Of a stretch of 10,203 nt of DNA, positions 1 through 6,701 are shown piece by piece (the stretch's first letter is position 1; every line of letters starts with the position of its first letter). Made by a program: the position numbers and the translations under genes. The stretch is from positions 1 to 10,203 of the forward strand of contig CAZECN010000058.1 in the NCBI GenBank assembly GCA_964510575.1. Reading direction: 5' to 3'. The notes below the pieces were generated by a model. It did no database searches, was not told the DNA's origin, and saw nothing but the letters and a program-made list of their open reading frames with translations. Source of the stretch: CALKYB01 sp964510575 (GTDB lineage Bacteria > Bdellovibrionota_C > UBA2361 > SZUA-149 > CALKYB01).

Positions 1-1
1 G

Positions 2-85
2 GTCTAACTAGTTCCTAAGCTTATGGCTAAACTGTTGCATCTTAATCAGGTGCTCTACAAGTTAGGGACTGGTTGGTCTTTTATT
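2..85 (+). other. Long imperfect stem-loop followed by a T-rich tract, upstream of the polysaccharide lyase gene
   Basis: Positions 4-18 pair with 62-76 over 15 consecutive base pairs, three of them G-T wobbles. After a bulged G19, positions 20-22 pair with 59-61. A small inner hairpin pairs 37-41 with 49-53. The stem is followed at 77-85 by TCTTTTATT. The wobbles pair only on the + strand, so a + strand RNA is the better reading. It could be the terminator of a gene lying left of the window or a leader/attenuator of the lyase gene, which starts at 100. The loop region of about 36 nt is large for a simple intrinsic terminator. The pairing is seen directly; the function is inferred. Confidence 0.45.
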
Positions 86-99
86 AGGTTAAGGTTGTT

Positions 100-2691
100 A
101 TGATTTTTCCAAGGTTCTCTCTATTTTTCTCTACCGTTCTTTTTCTCGTATCGACAAGCTCGGTTCAAGCACAGCTTTCAGATAACTCAACCCCAGCCAG
201 TGGGTGGTCTCATACTGCAATTGAAACGTTGTCAGGTACTTCAACCTTTAGCTTCAGCGCGACTCCAAAAGGTTCTACAGTAGACGCAGTAATGGGCATC
301 TCTGAATCTCCGGCGAATCAATACGCAGATCTTGTAGCCAACGTAAGGTTCAATAGAAGTGGTTTTATAGATGCTCGGGATCAAGGTCTTTACATTGCTG
401 ATAGAAATATCAGATATTCTTCTAATCAAGTTTATAACTTCACTTTCCATCTCAATTTTGAAGAACAAGTTTACGATGTTTATGTTTCTTCTACGGGAAT
501 GCCAGAGCAAGTACTTGTTAGCAATTCAAGATTTCGAACTCCAGCATCGACTGCTAGTTACCTCTCTTTCTTCGAAAGAAATGATTTACTCGAAGTGGGG
601 CAACCGGAGGCTTCTACTGACGCTGCAGATTCAAATAGCCTAATTGAAATTTCTGGATGGTCTAACGTTCCAACTAGACAACTAAGTGGAAGATCCGAAA
701 TAACTTTTAAGGCCATTCCACAAACCAACTCTGTGGATGCCGTTATGGGAATCTCCTCAACCAGTGCAGGTAGATACCAGGACTTAGCTGCTATAGCTCG
801 TTTTAGTAGAGCTGGAAATATTGATGCCAGGGATGGAAGTGAGTATCGAGCTGTTGCCAATATAGCTTACCAAGCTGGCCAGGTGTACACTTTCAAAATG
901 GATGTCGATTTTTCATCGAAAAGATATTCGCTCTACGTAACACCAGAAGGTGACACTGAAAGGCAAATAATTGCGAATTCAAATTTTAGAACCGAACAAC
1001 AGGGTGCCAATAGCAGCAATTATTTTGCTGCCCATGAGAAAAACGACCAACTAGCTGTTTACGATTTAGGTTATAGAAAGATATCTGATTCTGAAGCTCC
1101 TCCACAAACTACCCCAGCATCGGGAGTGAGGGTCTCAAGGTATGGACAATATTCCGGTGAGATATTCTGGGAACGAGACAATTCTTTTTCTGAGTATCGG
1201 GTTTTAGCTAATGGCAAAGAAATCCATATCTCTCAAAATACAAGCTTTCATATTCGGGACATTCGAAATATTCATTATTCCTTATTTAGAACTAGAGACT
1301 TCAGCGATGTGAATTTTACGGTTGTTGGAGTTGAATCAAGTAGCCCCGCTCCATCAGAAGAACCTAAGATTCCTTCGGATTCTGGTAACAACAACCCGGA
1401 TAACCGTGATCAGGGTCTTTCTTATACCACAACCGAAAACAGCACAGGCTCCTGGGCAACAGCTTCAATCGGACGCCTTGATTCTGTACATCAGATCAGT
1501 TTCTCAGCACGACCGACTTCTAGTTCCTCCCATATCTTAATTGGCTTTGCTAATGGGCAGGCAGAAAAATATATCGATATGCCAATGATTGTTCGCTTTC
1601 ATGAAAACGGTAGAATTGATGCAAGGGATGGCGGAGCTTATAGAGCGGAGAATCAAGTAAGCTACCGAGCTAACAACACCTATAATTTTAGAATAGTCGC
1701 AGATTTTAACAGCAAACGTTATCAAGCATTCGTCAAGGAAGGGAATGGCCAAGAGATTATACTTTTATCAAACGCCGCTTTCCGTTCAGAACAGAGTAGC
1801 TTAAACTCAATAGATTCTTTAATTAAGGCTGAGCTAGGCTCTGGTGAGGTAAGTATTACCAATCTTTCTTACCAGGACTTACCTACTTCGGAGGGGATAG
1901 AAGCTCCAGAACCGGCACCCTCCCCAGCTCCACCTAGTGGCGGAAATGCAATTTCAGGCCAACATATTCAGTTTCCTAATGCCAACCTTCACTGGGGCAT
2001 TGATTTTCAAGGTTCAAGACTGGGGCTTTATGATGACTCCAGAGTTAAAGAAGAATGGGAGGGTAATAGTTGGGCCCGTACTTATGACCGTGTATTTATA
2101 GAAAACGACAATGGTAACAGATACATGAGGGTTCATTATCCGAAAGGTGCGGTTGGCCACGCGCAAGGTGGGGCTATCTGGAGCATTCGGATACCTGGGA
2201 ATCACGAAGAATTTTATTGCTCTTTTAAGGTTCGTTTCAAGCCAGGATTTATTTTTCCGCTAGGCGGTAAGATTCCAGGCTTGGCCGGTGGAGACACTCC
2301 TACAGGAGGGGATGACCCTGCCAATGGTTTTTCTGCCAGGATGGGATGGCGTTCTGGGGGTCAGATAACTCAATACACATACCACCCAGACCAACCTGGA
2401 AAATATGGTGAAGACTTTTTTTGGGGTTTTAATTATCCAACCGGTCGTTGGGTTGAATACGTGACACGCATAAAGCTTAACACGCCTGGATCTAAGAATG
2501 GCATCCTGGAAACTTGGATTGACGGTCAGCCAGCGCTAAAAAAATACGATATGAGATATCGACACAGTAGTTCTGTTAAAATCGATCATTTCTTGTTCTC
2601 AACTTTCTTTGGAGGTAGCTCTGCTGGATTCGCAGCTCAAAGAGACGAATGGGCTGATTTTGATGATTTCAGATTTTTCCCAAAGCCGTAG
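100..2691 (+). CDS. Secreted multidomain polysaccharide lyase, PL14-like (alginate/polyuronate lyase type)
   Basis: This 863-residue exported enzyme is predicted to cleave an acidic polysaccharide (alginate or another polyuronate) by beta-elimination outside the cell. Residues 1-24 are a Sec signal peptide ending VQA. Three related modules of about 130-140 residues lie at 36-167, 186-326 and 450-592. They share the signature IDARD, then Y-F, an aromatic beta-strand pattern and an N-x-x-FR motif, and look like beta-sandwich accessory or binding modules. Residues about 338-411 are fibronectin-III-like (motif EIFWERD). A Pro/Ser linker (601-616) leads to the C-terminal domain, 620-863. This has the marks of PL14/PL20-type lyases: GGKIPGLAGG (722-731), GFSARMGWR (743-751), YTYHPDQPGKYG, and a terminal DFDDFRFF strand. 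The ATG has AAGG at 91-94, 5 nt upstream. The family call rests on remembered motifs; the exact substrate is unknown. No membrane anchor is visible at the C-terminus. Confidence 0.8.
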   Translation: MIFPRFSLFFSTVLFLVSTSSVQAQLSDNSTPASGWSHTAIETLSGTSTFSFSATPKGSTVDAVMGISESPANQYADLVANVRFNRSGFIDARDQGLYIADRNIRYSSNQVYNFTFHLNFEEQVYDVYVSSTGMPEQVLVSNSRFRTPASTASYLSFFERNDLLEVGQPEASTDAADSNSLIEISGWSNVPTRQLSGRSEITFKAIPQTNSVDAVMGISSTSAGRYQDLAAIARFSRAGNIDARDGSEYRAVANIAYQAGQVYTFKMDVDFSSKRYSLYVTPEGDTERQIIANSNFRTEQQGANSSNYFAAHEKNDQLAVYDLGYRKISDSEAPPQTTPASGVRVSRYGQYSGEIFWERDNSFSEYRVLANGKEIHISQNTSFHIRDIRNIHYSLFRTRDFSDVNFTVVGVESSSPAPSEEPKIPSDSGNNNPDNRDQGLSYTTTENSTGSWATASIGRLDSVHQISFSARPTSSSSHILIGFANGQAEKYIDMPMIVRFHENGRIDARDGGAYRAENQVSYRANNTYNFRIVADFNSKRYQAFVKEGNGQEIILLSNAAFRSEQSSLNSIDSLIKAELGSGEVSITNLSYQDLPTSEGIEAPEPAPSPAPPSGGNAISGQHIQFPNANLHWGIDFQGSRLGLYDDSRVKEEWEGNSWARTYDRVFIENDNGNRYMRVHYPKGAVGHAQGGAIWSIRIPGNHEEFYCSFKVRFKPGFIFPLGGKIPGLAGGDTPTGGDDPANGFSARMGWRSGGQITQYTYHPDQPGKYGEDFFWGFNYPTGRWVEYVTRIKLNTPGSKNGILETWIDGQPALKKYDMRYRHSSSVKIDHFLFSTFFGGSSAGFAAQRDEWADFDDFRFFPKP

Positions 2692-2776
2692 CTTGGGTTC
2701 AGAGTCTTAACCTTGCTTCTGGGGCGCCTGATTCTCCTCTCAGAGCTGTGATTTCCTTCTATTGCATCAAAGTCGG

Positions 2777-2820
2777 AATAGATGTTCAATAGCCGACCTT
2801 TTGGAAGCAAAACATCTATT
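2777..2820 (+). promoter_or_regulatory. 10-bp perfect inverted repeat covering the dctQ ribosome-binding region
   Basis: AATAGATGTT at 2777-2786 is repeated in inverted form as AACATCTATT at 2811-2820, with a 24-nt spacer. The element ends two bases before the dctQ ATG at 2823, and the best Shine-Dalgarno-like sequence, GGAAG (2803-2807), sits in the loop. A second, crossing 5-bp pairing is possible between GTCGG (2772-2776) and CCGAC (2793-2797). The element could be an operator for a dimeric regulator or an RNA structure affecting dctQM translation. The symmetry is seen directly; the role is inferred. Confidence 0.4.
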
Positions 2821-2822
2821 TA

Positions 2823-3335
2823 ATGAATTGGTTCGTGCTCGTTGGCTTTAACAAAAAAGTAGGAGCTTTGATCTCCTGGATATCGTTAGCTCTCGTTCTT
2901 GTAACGGTTTACGATGTTTCCCTTCGTTATCTTTTCAGCTCAGGCTCCGTCGCCGCCCAAGAGCTAGAGTGGCACCTTTTTGCTTTCCTTTTTCTGTTAG
3001 CTGCTGGCTATACTCAAAACGTTGGTGGTCACGTTCGGGTTGATATCATTTACTCCAAGCTTTCAGTCAGAGGTAAGGCAATAGTCGACCTATTTGGAGA
3101 TATCTTTTTTCTAATCCCTTTTTGCTTACTTCTGATTTGGACCTCAATTCCATTTGTAGAAGCCGCCTATGATATTGGCGAAAGTTCCCCGGATGCTGGT
3201 GGATTGCCTTTTCGTTTTTTAGTTAAGGCTGCAATTCCTGCTGGATTCCTGCTTCTTTTATTTCAAGCCTTAGTTGATATTGCCTGCAACTTGGGGCGTC
3301 TTAGAAAAGGCACTCCGGAGAATGCTAGTGAGTGA
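2823..3335 (+). CDS. dctQ: TRAP transporter small permease subunit (DctQ family)
   Basis: This is the small membrane subunit of a tripartite ATP-independent periplasmic (TRAP) transporter, which imports organic acids with sodium together with the large subunit DctM and a periplasmic receptor. The 170-residue protein has four hydrophobic segments (about 14-36, 50-64, 87-108 and 132-155), the usual DctQ topology and length. Family-typical motifs are QELEWHLFAFLFLLAAGYT (46-64) and GGHVRVDIIY (68-77), characteristic of the group assigned to mannitol/chloroaromatic-type TRAP systems. GGAAG at 2803-2807 is a distant ribosome-binding candidate inside an inverted repeat. The gene overlaps the start of dctM, indicating translational coupling. 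The lyase gene lies 131 bp upstream on the same strand, and co-transcription with it is uncertain. Confidence 0.9.
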   Translation: MNWFVLVGFNKKVGALISWISLALVLVTVYDVSLRYLFSSGSVAAQELEWHLFAFLFLLAAGYTQNVGGHVRVDIIYSKLSVRGKAIVDLFGDIFFLIPFCLLLIWTSIPFVEAAYDIGESSPDAGGLPFRFLVKAAIPAGFLLLLFQALVDIACNLGRLRKGTPENASE

Positions 3336-4677
3336 AGAAGTTCTACCACTGGCAATGGTAGCCAGTCTGTTTGTTCTTCTACTTACGGGCTATCCAGTTG
3401 CTTTCACGTTGGGTGGAGTTGCTCTAATCTTTGGCTATGTAGGGCTAGACTTCGCTAGTTTTTCCCTCCTTCCTCAAAGAATTTACGGCATAATGCAAAA
3501 CATCACTTTGCTTGCCGTACCATTGTTTATCTTTATGGGTGTAATGCTTGAACGAAGTGGTCTTGCCGAAGAGCTGCTTGAGTCAATGGCCATGCTTTTC
3601 GGTCGAGTTAAGGGAGGGTTGGCTTTTTCCGTAATTTTGGCCGGTGCACTACTTGCAGCTTCAACTGGAATTGTTGGTGCTAGTGTTGTCACCATGGGAT
3701 TGATCTCGCTGCCGGTGATGCTCAAGCGTGGCTATCCAGCCGAATTTTCCTCTGGAGTCATTTGCGCATCAGGAACTTTAGGGCAAATTATTCCGCCTAG
3801 TATAGTACTGGTGCTTCTTGGAGATATTATTGGTCAAAGCGCCAATGCTGGAGAAGTCTCAGTAGGTAGACTTTTTATAGCAGCCTCGGTTCCAGGCCTA
3901 ATTTTAGTTAGTCTATATTTGCTTTATTCCTTTTTCTACTGCCGTTTCAAGCTGGGCGAAGAAAGCTTAACAATTAGCCAAAGCAGGTCTGAGCTTTTTG
4001 CTAAACTATTCAAATCGCTACTTCCACCTGCTGTACTAATGATTTCGGTTTTGGGGTCTATTTTTTTCGGAGTGGCATCTCCTACAGAAGCGGCTTCAGT
4101 TGGCGCCTTTGGTGCCATCGTGATTTCAGCAGTTAAAAAGCGCTTTTCGATCTCTATTCTTAGACAAGTGATGCTTAAAACCACTGAGTTAACCAGTATG
4201 GTTTTCATGATACTGGTTGGTGCCACAGCTTTTAGTTTGGTGTTCAGGCTATTAAGTGGAGACGATATTATAGTAGAGCTGGTTCAAGGAATGGAGTTGG
4301 GGCCAAATCAATTCCTTCTTTTAGTCATGGTGCTACTTTTCATTTTGGGCTGTTTTCTCGATTTCATTGAAATAGTGTTTATAGTTGTGCCAATTCTTAT
4401 GCCCTTGATGCAGGAATATGGCTTTGATCCTCTTTGGTTTGCGGTTTTAATCGCTGTGAATCTTCAGATGTCTTTTCTCACCCCACCTCTTGGTTTTGCT
4501 CTGTTTTATTTAAAAGGAGTAGCCCCTGAAGGAGTCACTACTGGGCAAATTTACCGAGGCATTATTCCTTTCGTGATCATTCAGGCAGTTGTCCTACTCT
4601 CTATATTCTTATTTCCTGAAATAGTTACTTTCTTTCCAGAATGGTGGGATCAGAACGTAGTGTTTTCGGATCGCTAA
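3322..4677 (+). CDS. dctM: TRAP transporter large permease subunit (DctM family)
   Basis: This is the large membrane subunit that forms the substrate and sodium pathway of the TRAP transporter. It is a highly hydrophobic protein of 451 residues (family usual 420-460) with the conserved N-terminal GYPVAFTLGG segment, LAVPLFIFMGVMLERSGLAE, GTLGQIIPPS in the first half and LTPPLGFALFYLKG in the second half, the two similar loops of the inverted-repeat fold. Start choice: the frame is open back to an ATG at 3274, but that would overlap dctQ by 62 bp. The ATG at 3322 overlaps it by 14 bp. A GTG at 3328 has GGAG (3317-3320) at ideal 7-nt spacing and overlaps dctQ by 8 bp, so it is a serious alternative giving 449 residues. 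No receptor gene follows; the receptor is on the opposite strand at 6702-7778. Confidence 0.9.
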   Translation: MLVSEEVLPLAMVASLFVLLLTGYPVAFTLGGVALIFGYVGLDFASFSLLPQRIYGIMQNITLLAVPLFIFMGVMLERSGLAEELLESMAMLFGRVKGGLAFSVILAGALLAASTGIVGASVVTMGLISLPVMLKRGYPAEFSSGVICASGTLGQIIPPSIVLVLLGDIIGQSANAGEVSVGRLFIAASVPGLILVSLYLLYSFFYCRFKLGEESLTISQSRSELFAKLFKSLLPPAVLMISVLGSIFFGVASPTEAASVGAFGAIVISAVKKRFSISILRQVMLKTTELTSMVFMILVGATAFSLVFRLLSGDDIIVELVQGMELGPNQFLLLVMVLLFILGCFLDFIEIVFIVVPILMPLMQEYGFDPLWFAVLIAVNLQMSFLTPPLGFALFYLKGVAPEGVTTGQIYRGIIPFVIIQAVVLLSIFLFPEIVTFFPEWWDQNVVFSDR

Positions 4678-4720
4678 CCGCCCGTCCTAACAAATTACAA
4701 ATTTCCCCTCAGGGCTTGCC

Positions 4721-5479
4721 TTAAGCTTTCCTTCTCCAAAGTGAAGCCTCGGTTACTGACCATTGAAATTTTCGAGAATGCTCTCGAATCATAAAAGGCA
4801 TGTCCTTCGTCCTTAGCAGAGTAAAGTCATCTTCAAGTTGTTTTTGAAGAGTGTCTAGAGTGCGAACTTGCCGACCGTTTTCTTCATACCCCCCCAACCA
4901 GTGTTTTCTGGGCGTGAATTCATCAAGCCAGGTGTAAGGGGAGGTGACTAAAAGTAAGCCCTCAGGAACAACTAGCTCTGGTAATCTGGCAAGAAACTTA
5001 TCGGGCTCAGGCAATCGACAAATTAGATTGGCTCCAACTAAAACTTCAAAGTGTTTATCAAACTCTGGTAAGGAGCAGGCATCACCAGCTTGAAAGTTTA
5101 CTCTATCTGGCTTCCAAGTCTGGTCACGGGTTATCTCAAAACTAGCAGAAGAATCTCCCTCACCAGGAGCGTTGAAGTTTGAGATCTCAGCTGATTGAAC
5201 AGCTTTTGCTGCGTCGATAAAAGCCTGTGAGAAGTCTATCCCTTCAACAGATGAGAAGTTACGGCTAAGCTCCAAGCAAGTTCGACCAGTAGCGCAACCT
5301 ACTTCTAGTGCATGCCCGCTGGAATCTTGCTCTCTAAATTCTGGAAACTCACTAACCAAACGCTTCGGGAAATCCAGTGCGCCTTCAGGCACGAAAGGCC
5401 AGGGGCAAACTTCCCCTGGCTTTCCATAATGTAGTAGCAGATACTCTGCTACTAGCTTCTCAGATTCGTAAGGATTCAA
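4721..5479 (-). CDS. Stand-alone OvoA C-terminal-type methyltransferase (putative 4-mercaptohistidine N1-methyltransferase)
   Basis: This is a 252-residue class I SAM-dependent methyltransferase. It matches the C-terminal domain of OvoA, which methylates the imidazole nitrogen of thiohistidine in ovothiol synthesis. Visible motifs are N-terminal NPYESEKLVAEYLLLHYG (2-19), motif I ALEVGCATGRT (57-67), motif II GIDFS (80-84), AGDAC (131-135), NLICRLPEP (151-159), SPYTWLDEFTPRKHWLGG (180-197), and an IREHSRKFQWSV segment (231-242) close to the C-terminus. OvoA is usually a fusion of an EgtB-like sulfoxide synthase and this domain. Here only the methyltransferase is present, and no sulfoxide synthase or OvoB lyase lies in the window. 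The start is TTG (5479-5477). The only in-frame ATGs are far downstream, beyond the SAM-binding motifs, so a rare start is required. No clear Shine-Dalgarno is visible, so coupling to the upstream gene, which stops 15 nt earlier in the same frame, is likely. The acceptor molecule is not proven. Confidence 0.82.
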   Translation of the reverse strand: MNPYESEKLVAEYLLLHYGKPGEVCPWPFVPEGALDFPKRLVSEFPEFREQDSSGHALEVGCATGRTCLELSRNFSSVEGIDFSQAFIDAAKAVQSAEISNFNAPGEGDSSASFEITRDQTWKPDRVNFQAGDACSLPEFDKHFEVLVGANLICRLPEPDKFLARLPELVVPEGLLLVTSPYTWLDEFTPRKHWLGGYEENGRQVRTLDTLQKQLEDDFTLLRTKDMPFMIREHSRKFQWSVTEASLWRRKA

Positions 5480-5494
5480 GCTAGTTTTGAACAG

Positions 5495-6655
5495 TTAGTT
5501 TTGGGCTAGCAAGCCTTCAATATATTTTGAAGGTTTGAAGTTTTCAATTAGAACCTCTGAGTTGTCTCCAGCTTCGCCTTTCCAAAACATTCTGACCTGA
5601 GGAACATTAATCTCTGGAGTTTTTTCTGGTGAGAACAGTATGTCCTCGTGCTTAGCATTTCCAGCCTCATTGAACTTGTCCGGAGTAATGTCACCACCTA
5701 AATGGTCACTTCTACCGGTTGCAACGTGAACAGTGCCTCTAATTTTCTCATCTTGAATATCTTGTCCCGATACTGGAAGAACTTGAGTTCCAAATCCAAG
5801 CTCTCCAATTAAACCAGCAGCTGGGTCAGCTTCTATTAAAGCTGAGAATTCTTCGATTACAGAAGCCTCACCCTTTATTAGAGTAGCTTTTTTAATCGAT
5901 TCGCCTTGGCACTCCATTAGCCCAATAGTTCCGTCTTCAAATTTCAAAGGAAAGCTTCCTGAGACGCCCTTAGGTACAAAATATACTTCTCCGGCTGGAA
6001 GATTAGCAACGTCAGGGCTTGTGTGACATAGACCATGACTTTTCTGTGCTTCCTGACCACCTAATTCTAACTTAAGTGTATGCTTCTTGCCTTCGACTTC
6101 GAAGTCAATTTCCACTGACTCAGCTTTAGTGAATCCTACTCGGATTTTTTCAGCCTCTTTAGAGATTTCATTATAGTCAACTGCCAAACCAGATTGAGCG
6201 ATAATGTCATTCAAGCCGTGCAAGGTTGCTCCTCTGAAACCGAATTTCTTAGAAAACGCTGTTAGCGGTGCAGTTGCTGAATCAGAAGAAATGCAAAGGA
6301 TGATATCGTAGTTTGGATAAATATTCTTTTCCAAGCTAAGTTTCGTGCCAGTAGGTGAGTAAGCTTCATCTGGAAGATCCAGATTGCTTCCACCGGTTCT
6401 TTTATAGGCAAACAACTCCCCACCCTTTAACCCCATCTTAGCCAGCACTTCATTGTTAAGTGGTTTGTGGAAATACTTAATTGCATTCTGTTGCACGGGA
6501 TACTGAGACTTTTCAAGAAAAGCCATGTCTTTGATTTCTTTCGGATCCTCTAGGTCGATCAATACCGCAACTTGCTCGCCAGCTTGCGGTTTGAATACTG
6601 TCTCGAGTAATCGTTCAAGAGAGAATTCAGGGAAATCATCAACTGTTACACTCAT
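5495..6655 (-). CDS. M29 aminopeptidase/NicX-like metalloprotein of unassigned substrate
   Basis: This 386-residue soluble protein has no signal peptide and is probably cytoplasmic. The C-terminal half resembles the metal-binding half of M29 aminopeptidases (AmpS/AmpT type) and the related dioxygenase NicX. PAGEVYFVP (221-229) supplies E223, GELGFGT (284-290) supplies E285, KIRGTVHVATGRS (304-316) supplies H310, and KHEDILF (335-341) supplies H336 and D338 in the H-x-D arrangement. Spacing of these five candidate ligands is close to that of M29 enzymes. The N-terminal half is divergent and I recognise no motif in it. The tyrosine expected about seven residues after H310 is not there; D317-H318 occupy the place. 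Peptidase activity is therefore doubtful and a different metal-dependent reaction is possible. AAGGA at 6665-6669, 9 nt before the ATG, supports the start. It lies 46 bp after the TRAP receptor gene and 15 bp before the methyltransferase. Confidence 0.65.
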   Translation of the reverse strand: MSVTVDDFPEFSLERLLETVFKPQAGEQVAVLIDLEDPKEIKDMAFLEKSQYPVQQNAIKYFHKPLNNEVLAKMGLKGGELFAYKRTGGSNLDLPDEAYSPTGTKLSLEKNIYPNYDIILCISSDSATAPLTAFSKKFGFRGATLHGLNDIIAQSGLAVDYNEISKEAEKIRVGFTKAESVEIDFEVEGKKHTLKLELGGQEAQKSHGLCHTSPDVANLPAGEVYFVPKGVSGSFPLKFEDGTIGLMECQGESIKKATLIKGEASVIEEFSALIEADPAAGLIGELGFGTQVLPVSGQDIQDEKIRGTVHVATGRSDHLGGDITPDKFNEAGNAKHEDILFSPEKTPEINVPQVRMFWKGEAGDNSEVLIENFKPSKYIEGLLAQN

Positions 6656-6701
6656 TTTATTTAGTCCTTTTCGATATGGTTAAATTAATGGTTTGGTCAT
6701 T

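Noticed and set aside
30..60. tRNA-like stretch on the - strand (GTAGAGCACC resembling a D-arm)
   Set aside because: No matching acceptor or T-arm, no GGTTCGA-like T-loop, and the anticodon loop would lack U33.
2..78. Integron attC site reading of the left-edge hairpin
   Set aside because: The outer boxes and an 8/7-nt inner box arrangement are suggestive. However, the 3' box GTTGGTC breaks the GTTRRRY rule, the spacers are fully paired, and no comparable site follows the lyase gene.
2763..2792. Promoter TTGCAT-17-TTCAAT upstream of dctQ
   Set aside because: Only three of six and four of six consensus matches, which is within chance for AT-rich DNA.
4678..4720. Bidirectional terminator between convergent dctM and the methyltransferase gene
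   Set aside because: Only a 3-bp CCC/GGG stem and a 5-bp A/T stem can be formed, with no strong U-tract hairpin.
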